NCBI RefSeq assembly: GCF_000426245.1
Contig: NZ_AUEZ01000005.1
Coordinates: forward strand, 124,001 to 188,000
Length of the DNA stretch: 64,000 nucleotides
Source of the DNA: Bradyrhizobium sp. Ai1a-2
GTDB taxonomy: Bacteria > Pseudomonadota > Alphaproteobacteria > Rhizobiales > Xanthobacteraceae
Direction of reading: 5' to 3'
The translations under genes were made by a program, and so were the position numbers. Positions 25,585-35,173 of the stretch are shown here, piece by piece. Every line of letters starts with the position of its first letter. Position 1 is the stretch's first letter. The notes beneath the pieces are model-generated. The model was not told where the DNA came from, did no database searches, and worked only from the letters and a program-made list of their open reading frames with translations.

Positions 25585-26427
25585 ATGACTGACCTGACCC
25601 TGGCGAACGGCAATGTACGACTTGCCGCATCAGTCGATGGCCCGATGGATGCGGTGCCTGTGCTGTTCCTGCATGGGGCAAGCGCAAGTCGCGATACGTG
25701 GGACGAAGCCAGGCAACAATTGATGAATCGGTATTGCGTTTGGACGCTCGATTTTCGTGGTCACGGCCACTCCGATCGCGTGCCGGACTACGACCTCGCG
25801 GGTTATCTTTCCGATGCCGAGACCGCTCTGGCGGCCATAGGCCGGCCGGCGATCGTCGTTGGGCATTCGCTGGGCGCATGCGTGGCCGGTGTGCTCAGCC
25901 AAACCAATCCGAACATTCGGGCAGTGTTCCTTGAGGACCCGCCGTGGTTCCTGGGACATCCGGAGGAATGGGGCAAGTCGCTACTCTTGAAGTTGTTCTC
26001 GCTCCTGCTGTTGCGGCTGACGAAATGGCAGCAGGAGCCTCCGCCGTTTTCAACCTATGTTGAATTTCTTTCCAATGGGCCTGACCGCTTGGGAGGTGTG
26101 GCCAAGGACCATATATCGGCCCGGCATTTGCTCAGCCACGCTTCCGCAATACAGCGCGTCGACCCGCGTTGTCTTCGCGATGATTGCTTGAAAGAAGCGT
26201 TGTCGTCGATATCAACCGAGCGACCGTTCCTGTGCCCGGCGAAACTCGTTCGAGGCGAAGAACGGTTCGGAGGAGCATTCGCGGATGAACACGTCGGCAG
26301 TCTGCTGGCGACCAACCCCCACCTTGAGATTGTCCAATACGAACAATGCGGCCATCATCCCCATCGCATGCTGGGGCTTGAGCAGCGGTTCTTTGATGAT
26401 CTTGAGGACTTCATTGCGAAGACCTGA
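25585..26427 (+). CDS. Alpha/beta hydrolase
   Basis: 280 residues. Alpha/beta-hydrolase landmarks: the oxyanion-hole strand PVLFLHGASASRDTWD, the DFRGHGHSDR turn, the nucleophile elbow VVGHSLGACV with Ser95, and a C-terminal YEQCGHHPHRM carrying the catalytic His. The acid is probably the Glu/Asp near LVRGEERFGG, where a hydrophobic strand normally ends with it. The lid region is rich in Leu (LLLKLFSLLLLRL), suggesting a lipophilic substrate. No signal peptide. The reaction could be ester, amide or haloalkane hydrolysis; the sequence does not decide. Confidence 0.85.
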   Translation: MTDLTLANGNVRLAASVDGPMDAVPVLFLHGASASRDTWDEARQQLMNRYCVWTLDFRGHGHSDRVPDYDLAGYLSDAETALAAIGRPAIVVGHSLGACVAGVLSQTNPNIRAVFLEDPPWFLGHPEEWGKSLLLKLFSLLLLRLTKWQQEPPPFSTYVEFLSNGPDRLGGVAKDHISARHLLSHASAIQRVDPRCLRDDCLKEALSSISTERPFLCPAKLVRGEERFGGAFADEHVGSLLATNPHLEIVQYEQCGHHPHRMLGLEQRFFDDLEDFIAKT

Positions 26428-26662
26428 CGGCGATAGCGCCAGTCGATCCCAAGCGCCGACGTCCGGGACCCATTGCGAAATCGCCGGTCGTAAGGGCGCG
26501 CCCTAAACCTTCGTATCATTCCGTGGCCCTTTTGGATGCCCGACGATGACCTACGTTCAATTGAGCGGCCGGTGGGGTTCGCCCTAGGCTGCATGAGTTG
26601 AAGTGCGACAGTGAAAGAGGATGATCGAGGAAGAGCAACGGTAGGACCAAGAGGAGACCACG

Positions 26663-26884
26663 ATGCCCAATTGCTCCGATAGTCTTAGATCTGGCAGGGC
26701 CGCGCGATGCGCAGTCTGTGATGGCAAGTTTGGTCTCGTCCGGTACTACTCGTGGCGAACGCCGCTTTGTTCCAGGAAGTGTCTCGATCGCTTCAGAACT
26801 CGCCGGGCAAGCGACCGCAATTGGCTGTCCTGGCTCCAAATCGCCTTGGAACCGGCGCCGGAGAACCGTGAGAGGGCTCTATGA
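26663..26884 (+). CDS. Small zinc-ribbon-like protein
   Basis: 73 residues, start supported by AGAGGAGACC six bases upstream. Four cysteines in two pairs, Cys16-x2-Cys19 and Cys36-x3-Cys40, with an aromatic-rich loop between (FGLVRYYSW), look like a single zinc knuckle, possibly the FmdB or TRASH-like type. The C-terminal half is an amphipathic helix. Its stop codon overlaps the next start by four bases. Function unknown; small coupled zinc proteins of this kind often modulate a partner protein, which is a guess. Confidence 0.66.
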   Translation: MPNCSDSLRSGRAARCAVCDGKFGLVRYYSWRTPLCSRKCLDRFRTRRASDRNWLSWLQIALEPAPENRERAL

Positions 26885-27096
26885 CGTTCCAGATCTCACA
26901 ACGCGGCAAGGAATACCTGGAAACGGCTCAGACGTTGCTCCGCGCTGCCCAAACCATGACCGACCGAGCGATTGCGAGCCAGCTTAGGGCGCTGGCCGAT
27001 GACTATCAGCAGCGAGCTGAGAAAGCTTCGCATGTTGATGCCGCCAAGGCGCTGGTTCGTTCGGCTGCCAATGCTGAACGCGAGTGGCGTCCATGA
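26881..27096 (+). CDS. Small helical protein coupled to the zinc-ribbon gene
   Basis: 71 residues, starting in the ATGA overlap with the previous gene. The sequence is almost wholly alpha-helical by composition (YLETAQTLLRAAQTM, ALADDYQQRAEKAS, AAKALVRSAANAE) with no Cys, no membrane segment and no recognised motif. The tight coupling argues that the two products are made in equal amounts and may interact. A strong hairpin follows at 27218-27250. Confidence 0.62.
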   Translation: MTFQISQRGKEYLETAQTLLRAAQTMTDRAIASQLRALADDYQQRAEKASHVDAAKALVRSAANAEREWRP

Positions 27097-27217
27097 CCTG
27101 ACGCCCTTGATGTCGTCGATGTGACCGATCGTGACATCGCGGACACTTGGGACCAAGGCCGGACGATCGCACGTCATTAATGGCGGGCAATTAGCATCCT
27201 CCCCCTGCGGCCCGCTA

Positions 27218-27250
27218 AACGGTCCCGGCTCGCCCCTAGCCGGGACCGTT
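27218..27250. terminator. Perfect 13-bp hairpin, terminator-like
   Basis: AACGGTCCCGGCT at 27218-27230 pairs exactly with AGCCGGGACCGTT at 27238-27250 around CGCCCCT. No T-run follows, so it is either a rho-assisted stop for the 26663-27096 pair or a transcript-stabilising hairpin. Confidence 0.5.
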
Positions 27251-27320
27251 GCCGCTGGCGTTCCGTTTCGAGGCGACGCATACTAGGACTTTGCCTGGTG
27301 CTCACTCAAAGGCGACGTAG

Positions 27321-28763
27321 ATGCCGGTTGAGGTTGCCTCGCGTCCTCTCGCTTGCTTCGGAACAGCAATACTTTCGGCGCTCTGTGCGTTTCAAACCGT
27401 GCGTGCAGACTCGCTGGTGCCCGACAGGGTGTCTCTCACACAGACGGCGATTACGTGGAGTACCGTCAGGTACGCGACCGATGCGGAGAACGGATTTATC
27501 AGCGGCTCGCTCGACAAGAACACCATCATCGACCACACGTTCAGGGCCCACGTGCTCGAGAACCGATATCTGAAGGTAACGCTCGTGCCCGAATTCGGCG
27601 GGCGCATTCTTTCCATCATCTACAAGCCGACCGGGCACGAACAACTCTATCGCACCGAAGTCGGCGTGCCCTACGGGATCAAGGCCGGAAATTTCTACTA
27701 CGACTGGCTGATGGTGTACGGCGGCATCTTCCCCACATTCCCAGGTCCCGAGCACGGCAAAACATGGCTGAATCCATGGGCTTTCGAGGTGGTGAGAGAG
27801 AGTGCCGACGAAGTGACGGTCGCAATGTCGCTCAAGGACAATTTCGACTATTCCGCGCGACCTGGCAAATTCAGGCCTTCAACCGGGATCGAGGCGACCT
27901 ATTATGTCACGCTGAGGGCCGATCGGGCCGCACTCGATGCGCGCATGGTGCTGAAGAATCCGCAGGACAAGGCGATCTCGTACGAGTACTGGATATGCAC
28001 GACGCTCGCGCCGGGATCGGACCCGCAAAACCCCAAGACGACCGCCGGCGCCGAGATCATCGCGCCGATCCGAACTTACACCACGCCCGCCTGGTCGGCC
28101 AATCTGGCAGACCGCGATGAGAGCGCGGGCGTGGGTAAGCGGCGCTTCGAAAACCTGCGCTTCTTCAAGAACTGGCCGACGATGGGCATCGCCTACGCGG
28201 CGCCGGATATGCAGGGCGGGAATTTCTGGGGCGTGATCAACCACGACAACGAAGAAGGAATTATTCGCATCGCGGACAACACGCGCACGCCGGGCTTGAA
28301 GATGTGGACGTGGGGATTTCACTCGTTCACCGGCGAGACCGATCCCCGCAAGGAGCCGAACGAGTGGCGACCATATGTCGAATTATGGGCGGGCGTGTCG
28401 GATCAATTTTTCCATAGCGCTACCTTTCCCGCGCTGGGCGAGGTCACGATTCCGGAAACCTACAGCCCGACTGTCGGCATGAGCAACGTGACGCAGGCGA
28501 ATGAGAATATCCTGATCAATCTGTCGGCCGAAGCGTCTGGCGTGGTTCTTCAGTTCTTCGGTATCGAACCGGCCATCCCGTTGCGCGTAACGTTGACACG
28601 CGGCGACATGGCTCTGTTCGACGAAATCGTGAAGGCCGATGCGAAAAATGGAAATCGCGTTTCGGCAGCGATCCCTGATCGCCGCAGCGGCGAACAGGTG
28701 AAGCTGACGATCAGAACCACGGACGGAAAAGAGCTGATCGCGGCCGAGACGACAATGAATTGA
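27321..28763 (+). CDS. Exported DUF5107-like (galactose-mutarotase-fold) protein
   Basis: 480 residues with a signal-like N-terminus (LACFGTAILSALCAFQTVRA). The block ENRYLKVTLVPEFGGRILSIIYKPTGHEQLYR is the beta-sandwich core typical of DUF5107 and aldose-1-epimerase-like domains, followed by the aromatic GNFYYDWLMVYGGIFPTFPGPEHGK segment and YEYWICTTLAPG. Such domains bind carbohydrates; whether this one catalyses anything is unknown. A C-terminal Ig-like beta domain (from about residue 385) completes it. Its stop codon is nine bases from the stop of the giant gene on the other strand. Confidence 0.75.
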   Translation: MPVEVASRPLACFGTAILSALCAFQTVRADSLVPDRVSLTQTAITWSTVRYATDAENGFISGSLDKNTIIDHTFRAHVLENRYLKVTLVPEFGGRILSIIYKPTGHEQLYRTEVGVPYGIKAGNFYYDWLMVYGGIFPTFPGPEHGKTWLNPWAFEVVRESADEVTVAMSLKDNFDYSARPGKFRPSTGIEATYYVTLRADRAALDARMVLKNPQDKAISYEYWICTTLAPGSDPQNPKTTAGAEIIAPIRTYTTPAWSANLADRDESAGVGKRRFENLRFFKNWPTMGIAYAAPDMQGGNFWGVINHDNEEGIIRIADNTRTPGLKMWTWGFHSFTGETDPRKEPNEWRPYVELWAGVSDQFFHSATFPALGEVTIPETYSPTVGMSNVTQANENILINLSAEASGVVLQFFGIEPAIPLRVTLTRGDMALFDEIVKADAKNGNRVSAAIPDRRSGEQVKLTIRTTDGKELIAAETTMN

Positions 28764-28772
28764 CTCCTCGCC

Positions 28773-31700
28773 TCATGCCGCGAGTTGCGGACGGAACAGC
28801 ACGTCGACGCCGTAACTCGTTGCATTGTAGGTGTTGGTCGGGAACAGGCTGCCTGATCCATACGCATACACCCCATTGCCTCCGATCGAAGCCGATGATG
28901 GTGCGGTCAGCGGCCCGTTGCTGACCGCCGAGTCGAACAGGTTGGGATCGGCGGAGTAGTTTCCTGAGGTGGTGTGATAGGACGCAACATACGTCGTCCC
29001 CGCAGTGATCGTGACCGGCGCAGCGAAGTTGACCTGCTGCCAACCGCTGGCCGTCTCATTGTTGAACGTGGCGGTGGCAAGCAGGGTGCCGGTGCTGCTC
29101 CACAGATTCGCGGTATGGGTGCCGGTATTCGATGCGCCCTTGTAGAAGCGCAGCCCGGTGATGTCGCCGGCGCTGGAGGACTGGAATTTGAACCCGAGCT
29201 CCACCGAATTCGGATCATTGACTGACTCCACGCTCGGCGTCGGATCGGAGCCGAACAGGCTTACGACGCTCGCAGATGCTGCGTTGACGGTCAGCGAGGC
29301 GGATGCGTTCGTCGTCCCGCCCCGGCCGTCGGAGACGGCGTAGCTGAACGACGCCGGCCCGGTATAGCCGGAGTCGGGTGTGAAGGTAACGGTGTTGGTC
29401 TGGGCGTTGAAGCTTGCGGTGCCGTTGACGCCGTTGCTTACGCCCGTGATGCTCAGCGCATCGCCATCCGGATCGGTGTCGTTGGCAAGCAACGCGGAAG
29501 CTGCAATCGCGATCGGCGAGTTTTGAGTGGCGCTGAAGCTCGCGTCGTTTGCCGCGACCGGCGCCCCGTTGGCAACACCGCTCGCCGGGCTGAACAGCAC
29601 GTCCACCCAGTAGTTGGTGGCATTGAAGGTGCTGGTCGGGAACAGGTTGTCCGCGCCGTAGGTGTAGACGCCATTGTTCCCGCCGGATGCCGTGAGCGGG
29701 CCATTGACACGCGCCGTGGTGAAGTAGTTGCTGGTCGACGCGTAGCGGCCGTTGCTCTGGAAGCTTGCCACGTACGTCGTGCCGGCCGTGATCGAGACGG
29801 GATTGCTGAAGGTCACCGTCTGCCACCCACTGCTGGTCTCGTTCACGAATGTGGCGGTCGCCAGCAGTGTGCCGCTGCTGCTCCACAATGAACCTGTATG
29901 GGTGCCGGTGTCGCCGGCGCTCTTGTAGTATTTGATGCCGTTGATGGTGCCGTCCGCGGAGGACGTGAACTGTATCCCCAGATTGACCGGGGTCGCGTCG
30001 GAGTCCGAGAGAACCGCCGGCGTATCGGAGCTCGAGAAAAAGCTCACCGACGGCGGCGTCACGATCAGATTGGCAGTCGCAGTCGCGGTGCCGCCGTGTC
30101 CATCGGAGATGCTGTAGCTGAAGGATGCAGCGCCGGTATAGCCGGCGATCGGCGTGAAGGTGACCATATTGGTCTGGCTGTCGAAGCTGACGCTGCCGTT
30201 GACGGCGCCGCTCACGCCGGTGATGACCAGCGGATCGCCGTTCGGATCAGTGTCGTTGGCAAGCAGCGCTGACGCGGCAATGGCCAGAGCCGTATTCGGC
30301 GTGGTGCTGTAGCCGCCGTCGTTGTTGGCCACCGGCGGCTGGTTCGCAGGCGGATTCACGGTCAGGCTGACCGTCGCAGTCGCCGTGCCGCCCTGTCCGT
30401 CGGCGATGGCGTAGCTGAAGGAAGCGGGTCCGGTATAGCCGGTGGTCGGGGTGAACGTGATCGTATTGGTCTGGCTGTTGAAGCTGACCGTGCCGTTGAC
30501 GGCGCCGCTCACGCCGGTGATCGTCAGCGCACCGCCATCCGGATCGGTGTCGTTGGCGAGCAGCGCCGCCGCCGCAATCGCCAGCGCGGTGTTCTGCGTG
30601 GCAGTGTAGCCGCCGTCGTTGTTGGCAACCGGCGGCTGGTTGCTGACGCCGCCGGACGGCGCGAACACGACATCGACCCAATAGTTGGCGGCGTTGTAGG
30701 TGCTGGTCGGGAAGATTCCGGAGGTGCTGGTGCCGCCATGGGAATAGACACCATTGCCGCCGGCGGCAGTGGTGGAAGGTGCAGTCAACGGGCCGTTTGT
30801 GATCGCCGTGGTGAAGTAGTTGTTGGTCGCCACATAGGCGCCGGTGGTGTGATAGGAGGCAACATAGGTCGTGTTGGCGGCGATCGAAACCGCCGACGAC
30901 AGCATGACGGTCTGCCAGCCGCTGGCTGACGTATTGGTAAAGGTGGCGGTCGCCAGGCGAGTGCCCGTCTCCGTCCAAAGATCGAGTACGTTGATGCCGG
31001 TATCGCTGGCGCTGCGATAGAATCTGAGCGCCGTGATCTGCCCGGCGACCGAGGATGTGAACTTCATCCCGAGTTCGACCTGAGACCCATCATTGAGATT
31101 GGTCAGTTCCGGCGTGCTTGACGGGCTGAACAGGCTGACGGGAGCCGCTCCTGGCGGGGCCACGGTGAAGCTGACGGTGGCCGACGCCGTACCGCCGCGG
31201 CCGTCGGCGATCGTGTAAGTGAAGCTGGCCGGACCGGTGTAGCCGGCATCGGGCGTAAACGTGATGGTGTTGTTCTGCGGATTGGATTGCGTGTTGAGGA
31301 CCACGGTGCCATGCGTCGCCGCGCTCACCCCGATGATGCTGACCGCATCGCCATCGGGATCACTGTCGTTCGCGATCAAGGCCGACGCCGCGATCGTCAT
31401 GGCCAGATCGCGTATCGCGGTCGGCCCATCGTCATTCGCGGCCACCGGCGCGCTGTTGGCGACCGACGGATTGAACATGACGTCAACCCAGAAGTTCGTC
31501 GACGAGAACGTGCCGGTCGGGAACGCGACATCGCTGCTGTAGGTGTAGACGCCGTTGCCATTGGCGAAAGCGGTCAGCGGACCGCTCGTCACGTTGCTCG
31601 TGAAGTAGTTCACGCTGGAGGAGTAATAGCCGACATTCGTGTGATAGGAGGCGACATAGGTCGCGCCGGGCGTCAGCGTGATCGGGTTGGAGAAGATCAC

Positions 31701-34505
31701 GCTCTGCCAGCCGCTCGCTGTTTCGTTCACGAAGGTGGCGGTTGCCAGCAGGGTGCCGGTGCTTGACCAGAGCTGGCCGGTGTGGATACCCGTATCCAGG
31801 CTGCTCTTGTAGAAGCGGACGCCGGTCACGGTGCCGGCAATCGACGCCTGGAACCTCACACCCAGTTCTACAGCGCCTGCATCGATGGTGTTGACGGTGT
31901 CGGGGGTGGCCGAGCCCGAAAACAGCGTGATGTAGTTCGGAGCCGTGACGATCACCGACCGACCCACGGAAGGCGTTTCAAGATTGACGCTGTCATCGAT
32001 CGCGCGCGACAGGATGGTGTAGGTCCCGGCAACCTGCGGCGACCAGCTATAGGTCCACGTCTCGTCGCCGGTCGCCGCGCGCCAGGTCAGGCCGCCGTCT
32101 GTCGATACTTCGACGCCAGCGATCTCGCCGCCGCCGAAATCTTCTGCAGTGCCGGAAATCGTGACCACGTTGCCGGCACTGAAGTCGGCCACCGCATTGA
32201 TGGTCGAGGTTGGAGCCGTGGTGTCCGTGGAAGGGGTAGCGGCGATCAAGTCCGGCTGGAGCGTTCCCGGCTGAATGCCCATGTCGGCGAGCAGGTTGAC
32301 CATCGCCTGTTGCACGCGCGAATCGGTGGGCGTTGGCGCCAGATCGTGATTGTCGCTCAGACCCCAGGCCCAGTAGACCGTTCCGGCGGCGAAGACCAGC
32401 GCCTTGCTTGCCGCGCGATAGAGCGTCAGGGCATGGGTTGAGATGCCGCTTCCGGTCGTGTTGCCGTAGTCGAGCAGATAGGTGCTGACAGGAACCGTCG
32501 TCGAGGAGAGCCGGACCAACCCGGCGGGAGCGAATCCATTATCGACTGCTTCGTCCCACTCATAGCCGAGATAGTTCCTGGTCAGCTTCGCTATCTCTCC
32601 CTCGTTAAGATCGGCAACGCTGGTGTTGCGCCAAAACCGCAGATTGGCGAAGTCGTAGGAAATCGTGATTTCCTCCAGGCCGCTGCCCTGGCCGACATCA
32701 TCGACCTGGAACATCTGTCCGATCAACGCATTTTCCGGCAGCCCACCGCCGAGCGCGGGCGGGCTGAGGCGGGGATCACGGAACGTGCCGGTCCACTCGT
32801 TGCTCGGATCGATCGATGCTCCCGGCGACCAGGTCTCCTTGTACGAGATCAAGGTGCGATAGGCCGTGGCGTCACCGCTGATGCTGTCGCCCCAACGCGT
32901 GCGCCAATACATCTCGTTGCCGCTCCAGAACGCGAGATTGACGCCGGCATCGCGAGCCGCCTCGACATTGGCGCGTTGTTGCCCCGACCAATACTCGTCG
33001 TGACCAGCATCGAGGTAGAGCTTGTGGTTGAGGAGCAGACTGCCGTAACGATCTACGTCAACGCCCGACATGTAGGAGACGTCGTAGCCGTTCTGCTCCA
33101 GCCAGTAGATCGCCGCATATTCCGCGCCGAACAGATAGTCCTGCGGACCTGAAGCGGCCCCGATGCTGCCGCGGGTAGCGATCGGCCGGTTGTAGCTCAC
33201 GGCGTAAGCGCGCCCCGTACCTTGACCTGTCGCGGGGCCGTCGCCGCCATAGAAATTGGCCCCGCCCCAGCCGTTGTAGGCCTGCCAGGTCGTATCGGAG
33301 GTCTGAAAGACGACATCGCTGGTGCTGCCGTCGTCCCTGACAATGAACGGGATGTGATTGGCGCCCTCAACGCCGTCCTCGCGTACGAGTTTTGCGATAT
33401 AGACGCCCGACACGGCATCTTCCGGAACTTCCCAGGAAGCCGAAACGGACCAGTTGCCGGCATCGACAAGGCCGGTCGTTGCGTCGCGCAGCGGCGCAGG
33501 CTGGTTCTGCACGCCGGTGTGCTCGATGGTGTGGACCTTTCGCGCACCCATGCCGCCATAGTAGCCGAGGCGGTAGATGTCGATCCGGTAGTCCGATGAA
33601 TCCGTATTGATCTTGAAATCGATCTGATCGCCAGCGTTCACGCTGATGTCGGTGGCAAAACCTTCGATATTCGAGCTGCCGGCGCCGACGATATCCCATT
33701 CGCTTTGCGGATTTCCCGGCTTCTGATTCTCGAGCACGATCGGGTTTATGGAAGTCGGGGCGGCCGCGAGCGGGTCGGGCGACGCGGGTGTGTCGGCCTG
33801 CCGCGCGGCAGGAGAAAGCTCCGCAGTCGTCACCGCGCCGGAGAGAATTCCGATTTCACCCTTCCCCGTGCCGGTACCGGTCTGCCCGCCCGGCAGCATG
33901 CCCCAATTTCTGATCGGCGCTCCGCCTGACAGCGCATTCCAATTCGCGAGCGGCGCAACGTTCGCCAAGGACATATCAACACTGGTGGAAGCGCCCATGA
34001 CTCCGGCGTGGCCGGTCAACACGAAATCTGCTCCGCCAGACACTCGGCTGCCGTGCAACTGGCCACCCAATTGCGCCGGCGCCGCATCGGCTGCTCTCTG
34101 ATCGAGCAATCGTGTTGGAGCAATGAAATAGCCGCAGCCACAAATCTGCGCGACTGCTGGAGGTGTGGACGATCCGAAAATATTCGGGGTCACGGTCGAA
34201 GGCACATGCCCAAGGATAACTACGGGATTTGTCATCGCTTGTTCGGCCGCCGCAGGGGTTGGCGTTCGCACTTCTGTCGTCAACCCTGCAGATCCGGCGT
34301 ACGAAGTTTCAGTGGATGCCGACGCCGTGGCGCCTGGGGCGGTCAGGCCCAGACTTTCTCCCAAATTCCGCGTGGCGAGCAGCGACTGTGACTCGTCTTC
34401 GATGTCTGAAGATCGGACATTCCTTCGCAGGAGAGCGCGTGGCCACGTCTGCAATCCGAGAGCCATACGGCCCAAATCAAAATATCCGTATAACGACGAC
34501 CTCAT
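28773..34505 (-). CDS. Giant DMFase-like / DUF4082 / cadherin-like repeat protein
   Basis: 1910 residues. Order: a 250-residue low-complexity N-terminal region without a classical signal peptide; a beta domain (NPIVLENQKPGNPQSEWDI, about 253-390); an N,N-dimethylformamidase large-subunit-like domain, about 392-745, with WQAYNGWGGANFYGG, NHKLYLDAGHDEYWS (His502, Glu504) and FWSGNEMYWRTRW; an Ig-like domain about 762-845; then DUF4082 (858-1013), cadherin-like (1018-1118), DUF4082 (1120-1283), two cadherin-like (1285-1485), DUF4082 (1487-1642), cadherin-like (1645-1745), DUF4082 (1745-1909). In the Paracoccus enzyme a Glu and Tyr residues bind iron (memory), and GHDEYW fits that position. Probably secreted, perhaps by a type I route, although no transporter is near. 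The ATG at 34505 has only a weak AGGTGG upstream. Confidence 0.86.
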   Translation of the reverse strand: MRSSLYGYFDLGRMALGLQTWPRALLRRNVRSSDIEDESQSLLATRNLGESLGLTAPGATASASTETSYAGSAGLTTEVRTPTPAAAEQAMTNPVVILGHVPSTVTPNIFGSSTPPAVAQICGCGYFIAPTRLLDQRAADAAPAQLGGQLHGSRVSGGADFVLTGHAGVMGASTSVDMSLANVAPLANWNALSGGAPIRNWGMLPGGQTGTGTGKGEIGILSGAVTTAELSPAARQADTPASPDPLAAAPTSINPIVLENQKPGNPQSEWDIVGAGSSNIEGFATDISVNAGDQIDFKINTDSSDYRIDIYRLGYYGGMGARKVHTIEHTGVQNQPAPLRDATTGLVDAGNWSVSASWEVPEDAVSGVYIAKLVREDGVEGANHIPFIVRDDGSTSDVVFQTSDTTWQAYNGWGGANFYGGDGPATGQGTGRAYAVSYNRPIATRGSIGAASGPQDYLFGAEYAAIYWLEQNGYDVSYMSGVDVDRYGSLLLNHKLYLDAGHDEYWSGQQRANVEAARDAGVNLAFWSGNEMYWRTRWGDSISGDATAYRTLISYKETWSPGASIDPSNEWTGTFRDPRLSPPALGGGLPENALIGQMFQVDDVGQGSGLEEITISYDFANLRFWRNTSVADLNEGEIAKLTRNYLGYEWDEAVDNGFAPAGLVRLSSTTVPVSTYLLDYGNTTGSGISTHALTLYRAASKALVFAAGTVYWAWGLSDNHDLAPTPTDSRVQQAMVNLLADMGIQPGTLQPDLIAATPSTDTTAPTSTINAVADFSAGNVVTISGTAEDFGGGEIAGVEVSTDGGLTWRAATGDETWTYSWSPQVAGTYTILSRAIDDSVNLETPSVGRSVIVTAPNYITLFSGSATPDTVNTIDAGAVELGVRFQASIAGTVTGVRFYKSSLDTGIHTGQLWSSTGTLLATATFVNETASGWQSVIFSNPITLTPGATYVASYHTNVGYYSSSVNYFTSNVTSGPLTAFANGNGVYTYSSDVAFPTGTFSSTNFWVDVMFNPSVANSAPVAANDDGPTAIRDLAMTIAASALIANDSDPDGDAVSIIGVSAATHGTVVLNTQSNPQNNTITFTPDAGYTGPASFTYTIADGRGGTASATVSFTVAPPGAAPVSLFSPSSTPELTNLNDGSQVELGMKFTSSVAGQITALRFYRSASDTGINVLDLWTETGTRLATATFTNTSASGWQTVMLSSAVSIAANTTYVASYHTTGAYVATNNYFTTAITNGPLTAPSTTAAGGNGVYSHGGTSTSGIFPTSTYNAANYWVDVVFAPSGGVSNQPPVANNDGGYTATQNTALAIAAAALLANDTDPDGGALTITGVSGAVNGTVSFNSQTNTITFTPTTGYTGPASFSYAIADGQGGTATATVSLTVNPPANQPPVANNDGGYSTTPNTALAIAASALLANDTDPNGDPLVITGVSGAVNGSVSFDSQTNMVTFTPIAGYTGAASFSYSISDGHGGTATATANLIVTPPSVSFFSSSDTPAVLSDSDATPVNLGIQFTSSADGTINGIKYYKSAGDTGTHTGSLWSSSGTLLATATFVNETSSGWQTVTFSNPVSITAGTTYVASFQSNGRYASTSNYFTTARVNGPLTASGGNNGVYTYGADNLFPTSTFNATNYWVDVLFSPASGVANGAPVAANDASFSATQNSPIAIAASALLANDTDPDGDALSITGVSNGVNGTASFNAQTNTVTFTPDSGYTGPASFSYAVSDGRGGTTNASASLTVNAASASVVSLFGSDPTPSVESVNDPNSVELGFKFQSSSAGDITGLRFYKGASNTGTHTANLWSSTGTLLATATFNNETASGWQQVNFAAPVTITAGTTYVASYHTTSGNYSADPNLFDSAVSNGPLTAPSSASIGGNGVYAYGSGSLFPTNTYNATSYGVDVLFRPQLAA

Positions 34506-35173
34506 GGCACGGCACCACCTGAAAATATTTAATTTGCATCGAACTAAATATTAATATCGATTTAATTCAATTTGCTGTTGTGTCGCACCCATTCCACGCC
34601 AAACAAGCAAATATCGATTTTGCGTCAAAGCAGAACGGTGGATAGCCGTGATTTTATAATGGGTTGAATCCGACGGGACTTCTCTTCCGCGCACAAATTG
34701 ATTTCAAATCGGCGGATATTCAATTGTCGCTTGAGTGAAGCCAGCAAGGCTGCTCGCATGTGAATTGCATAGAGCGGCATGCGCCGCAGTGTCGCACAAC
34801 TATTGCTGCGCGAACCAGCGCGTATCTCTTTAGACTAAAGCTTCGGTTCTGATCGTATCAGAGCCGAAGCTCCAGATTCTTGTTTCGACGCGTTTTCTTC
34901 ACGCGAATTGGTGTCCACTTCGCTCGAAAACGCTCTAAGCAGTTCGGTCTGACCTAACCAGTCGACGCGCGAGACAACGTCGTCGCGCCTCGCGGGTCAT
35001 GCGCGCGGAATCCAGATCGAGCTGACCGCTCTCGAGGCAAGGCCGATGCGCGCTGACGCGAAGGCCTTGGATCGACGCGATGAAGATGTGCAGCTGAGAT
35101 ATGATCCGAACCGCGAGGAGACGAAAGCAGCCTACGCATTTTCCGTCGTGAGCTCGCAGGCAGGGACGGCAAG
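34506..35173. other. Long gap containing one repeat and no supported gene
   Basis: The first 300 bases, upstream of the giant gene, are AT-rich for this genome (runs such as AATATTTAATTTGCATCG and AATATTAATATCGATTTAATT near 34526-34568), which fits a strong or regulated promoter on the minus strand or acquired DNA. The repeat at 34839-34936 follows. A 122-codon plus-strand frame (35046-35414) is antisense to the small gene at 35174 and rejected. Confidence 0.45.
34839..34936. repeat. Dispersed element with palindromic head, copy 2
   Basis: AGCTTCGGTTCTGAT (34839-34853) pairs with ATCAGAGCCGAAGCT (34857-34871) with one mismatch, followed by ATTCTTGTTTCGACGCG and CCACTTCGCTCGAAAACG. Same order as the copy at 4650-4789, which carries 41 additional bases in the middle. 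Confidence 0.75.
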
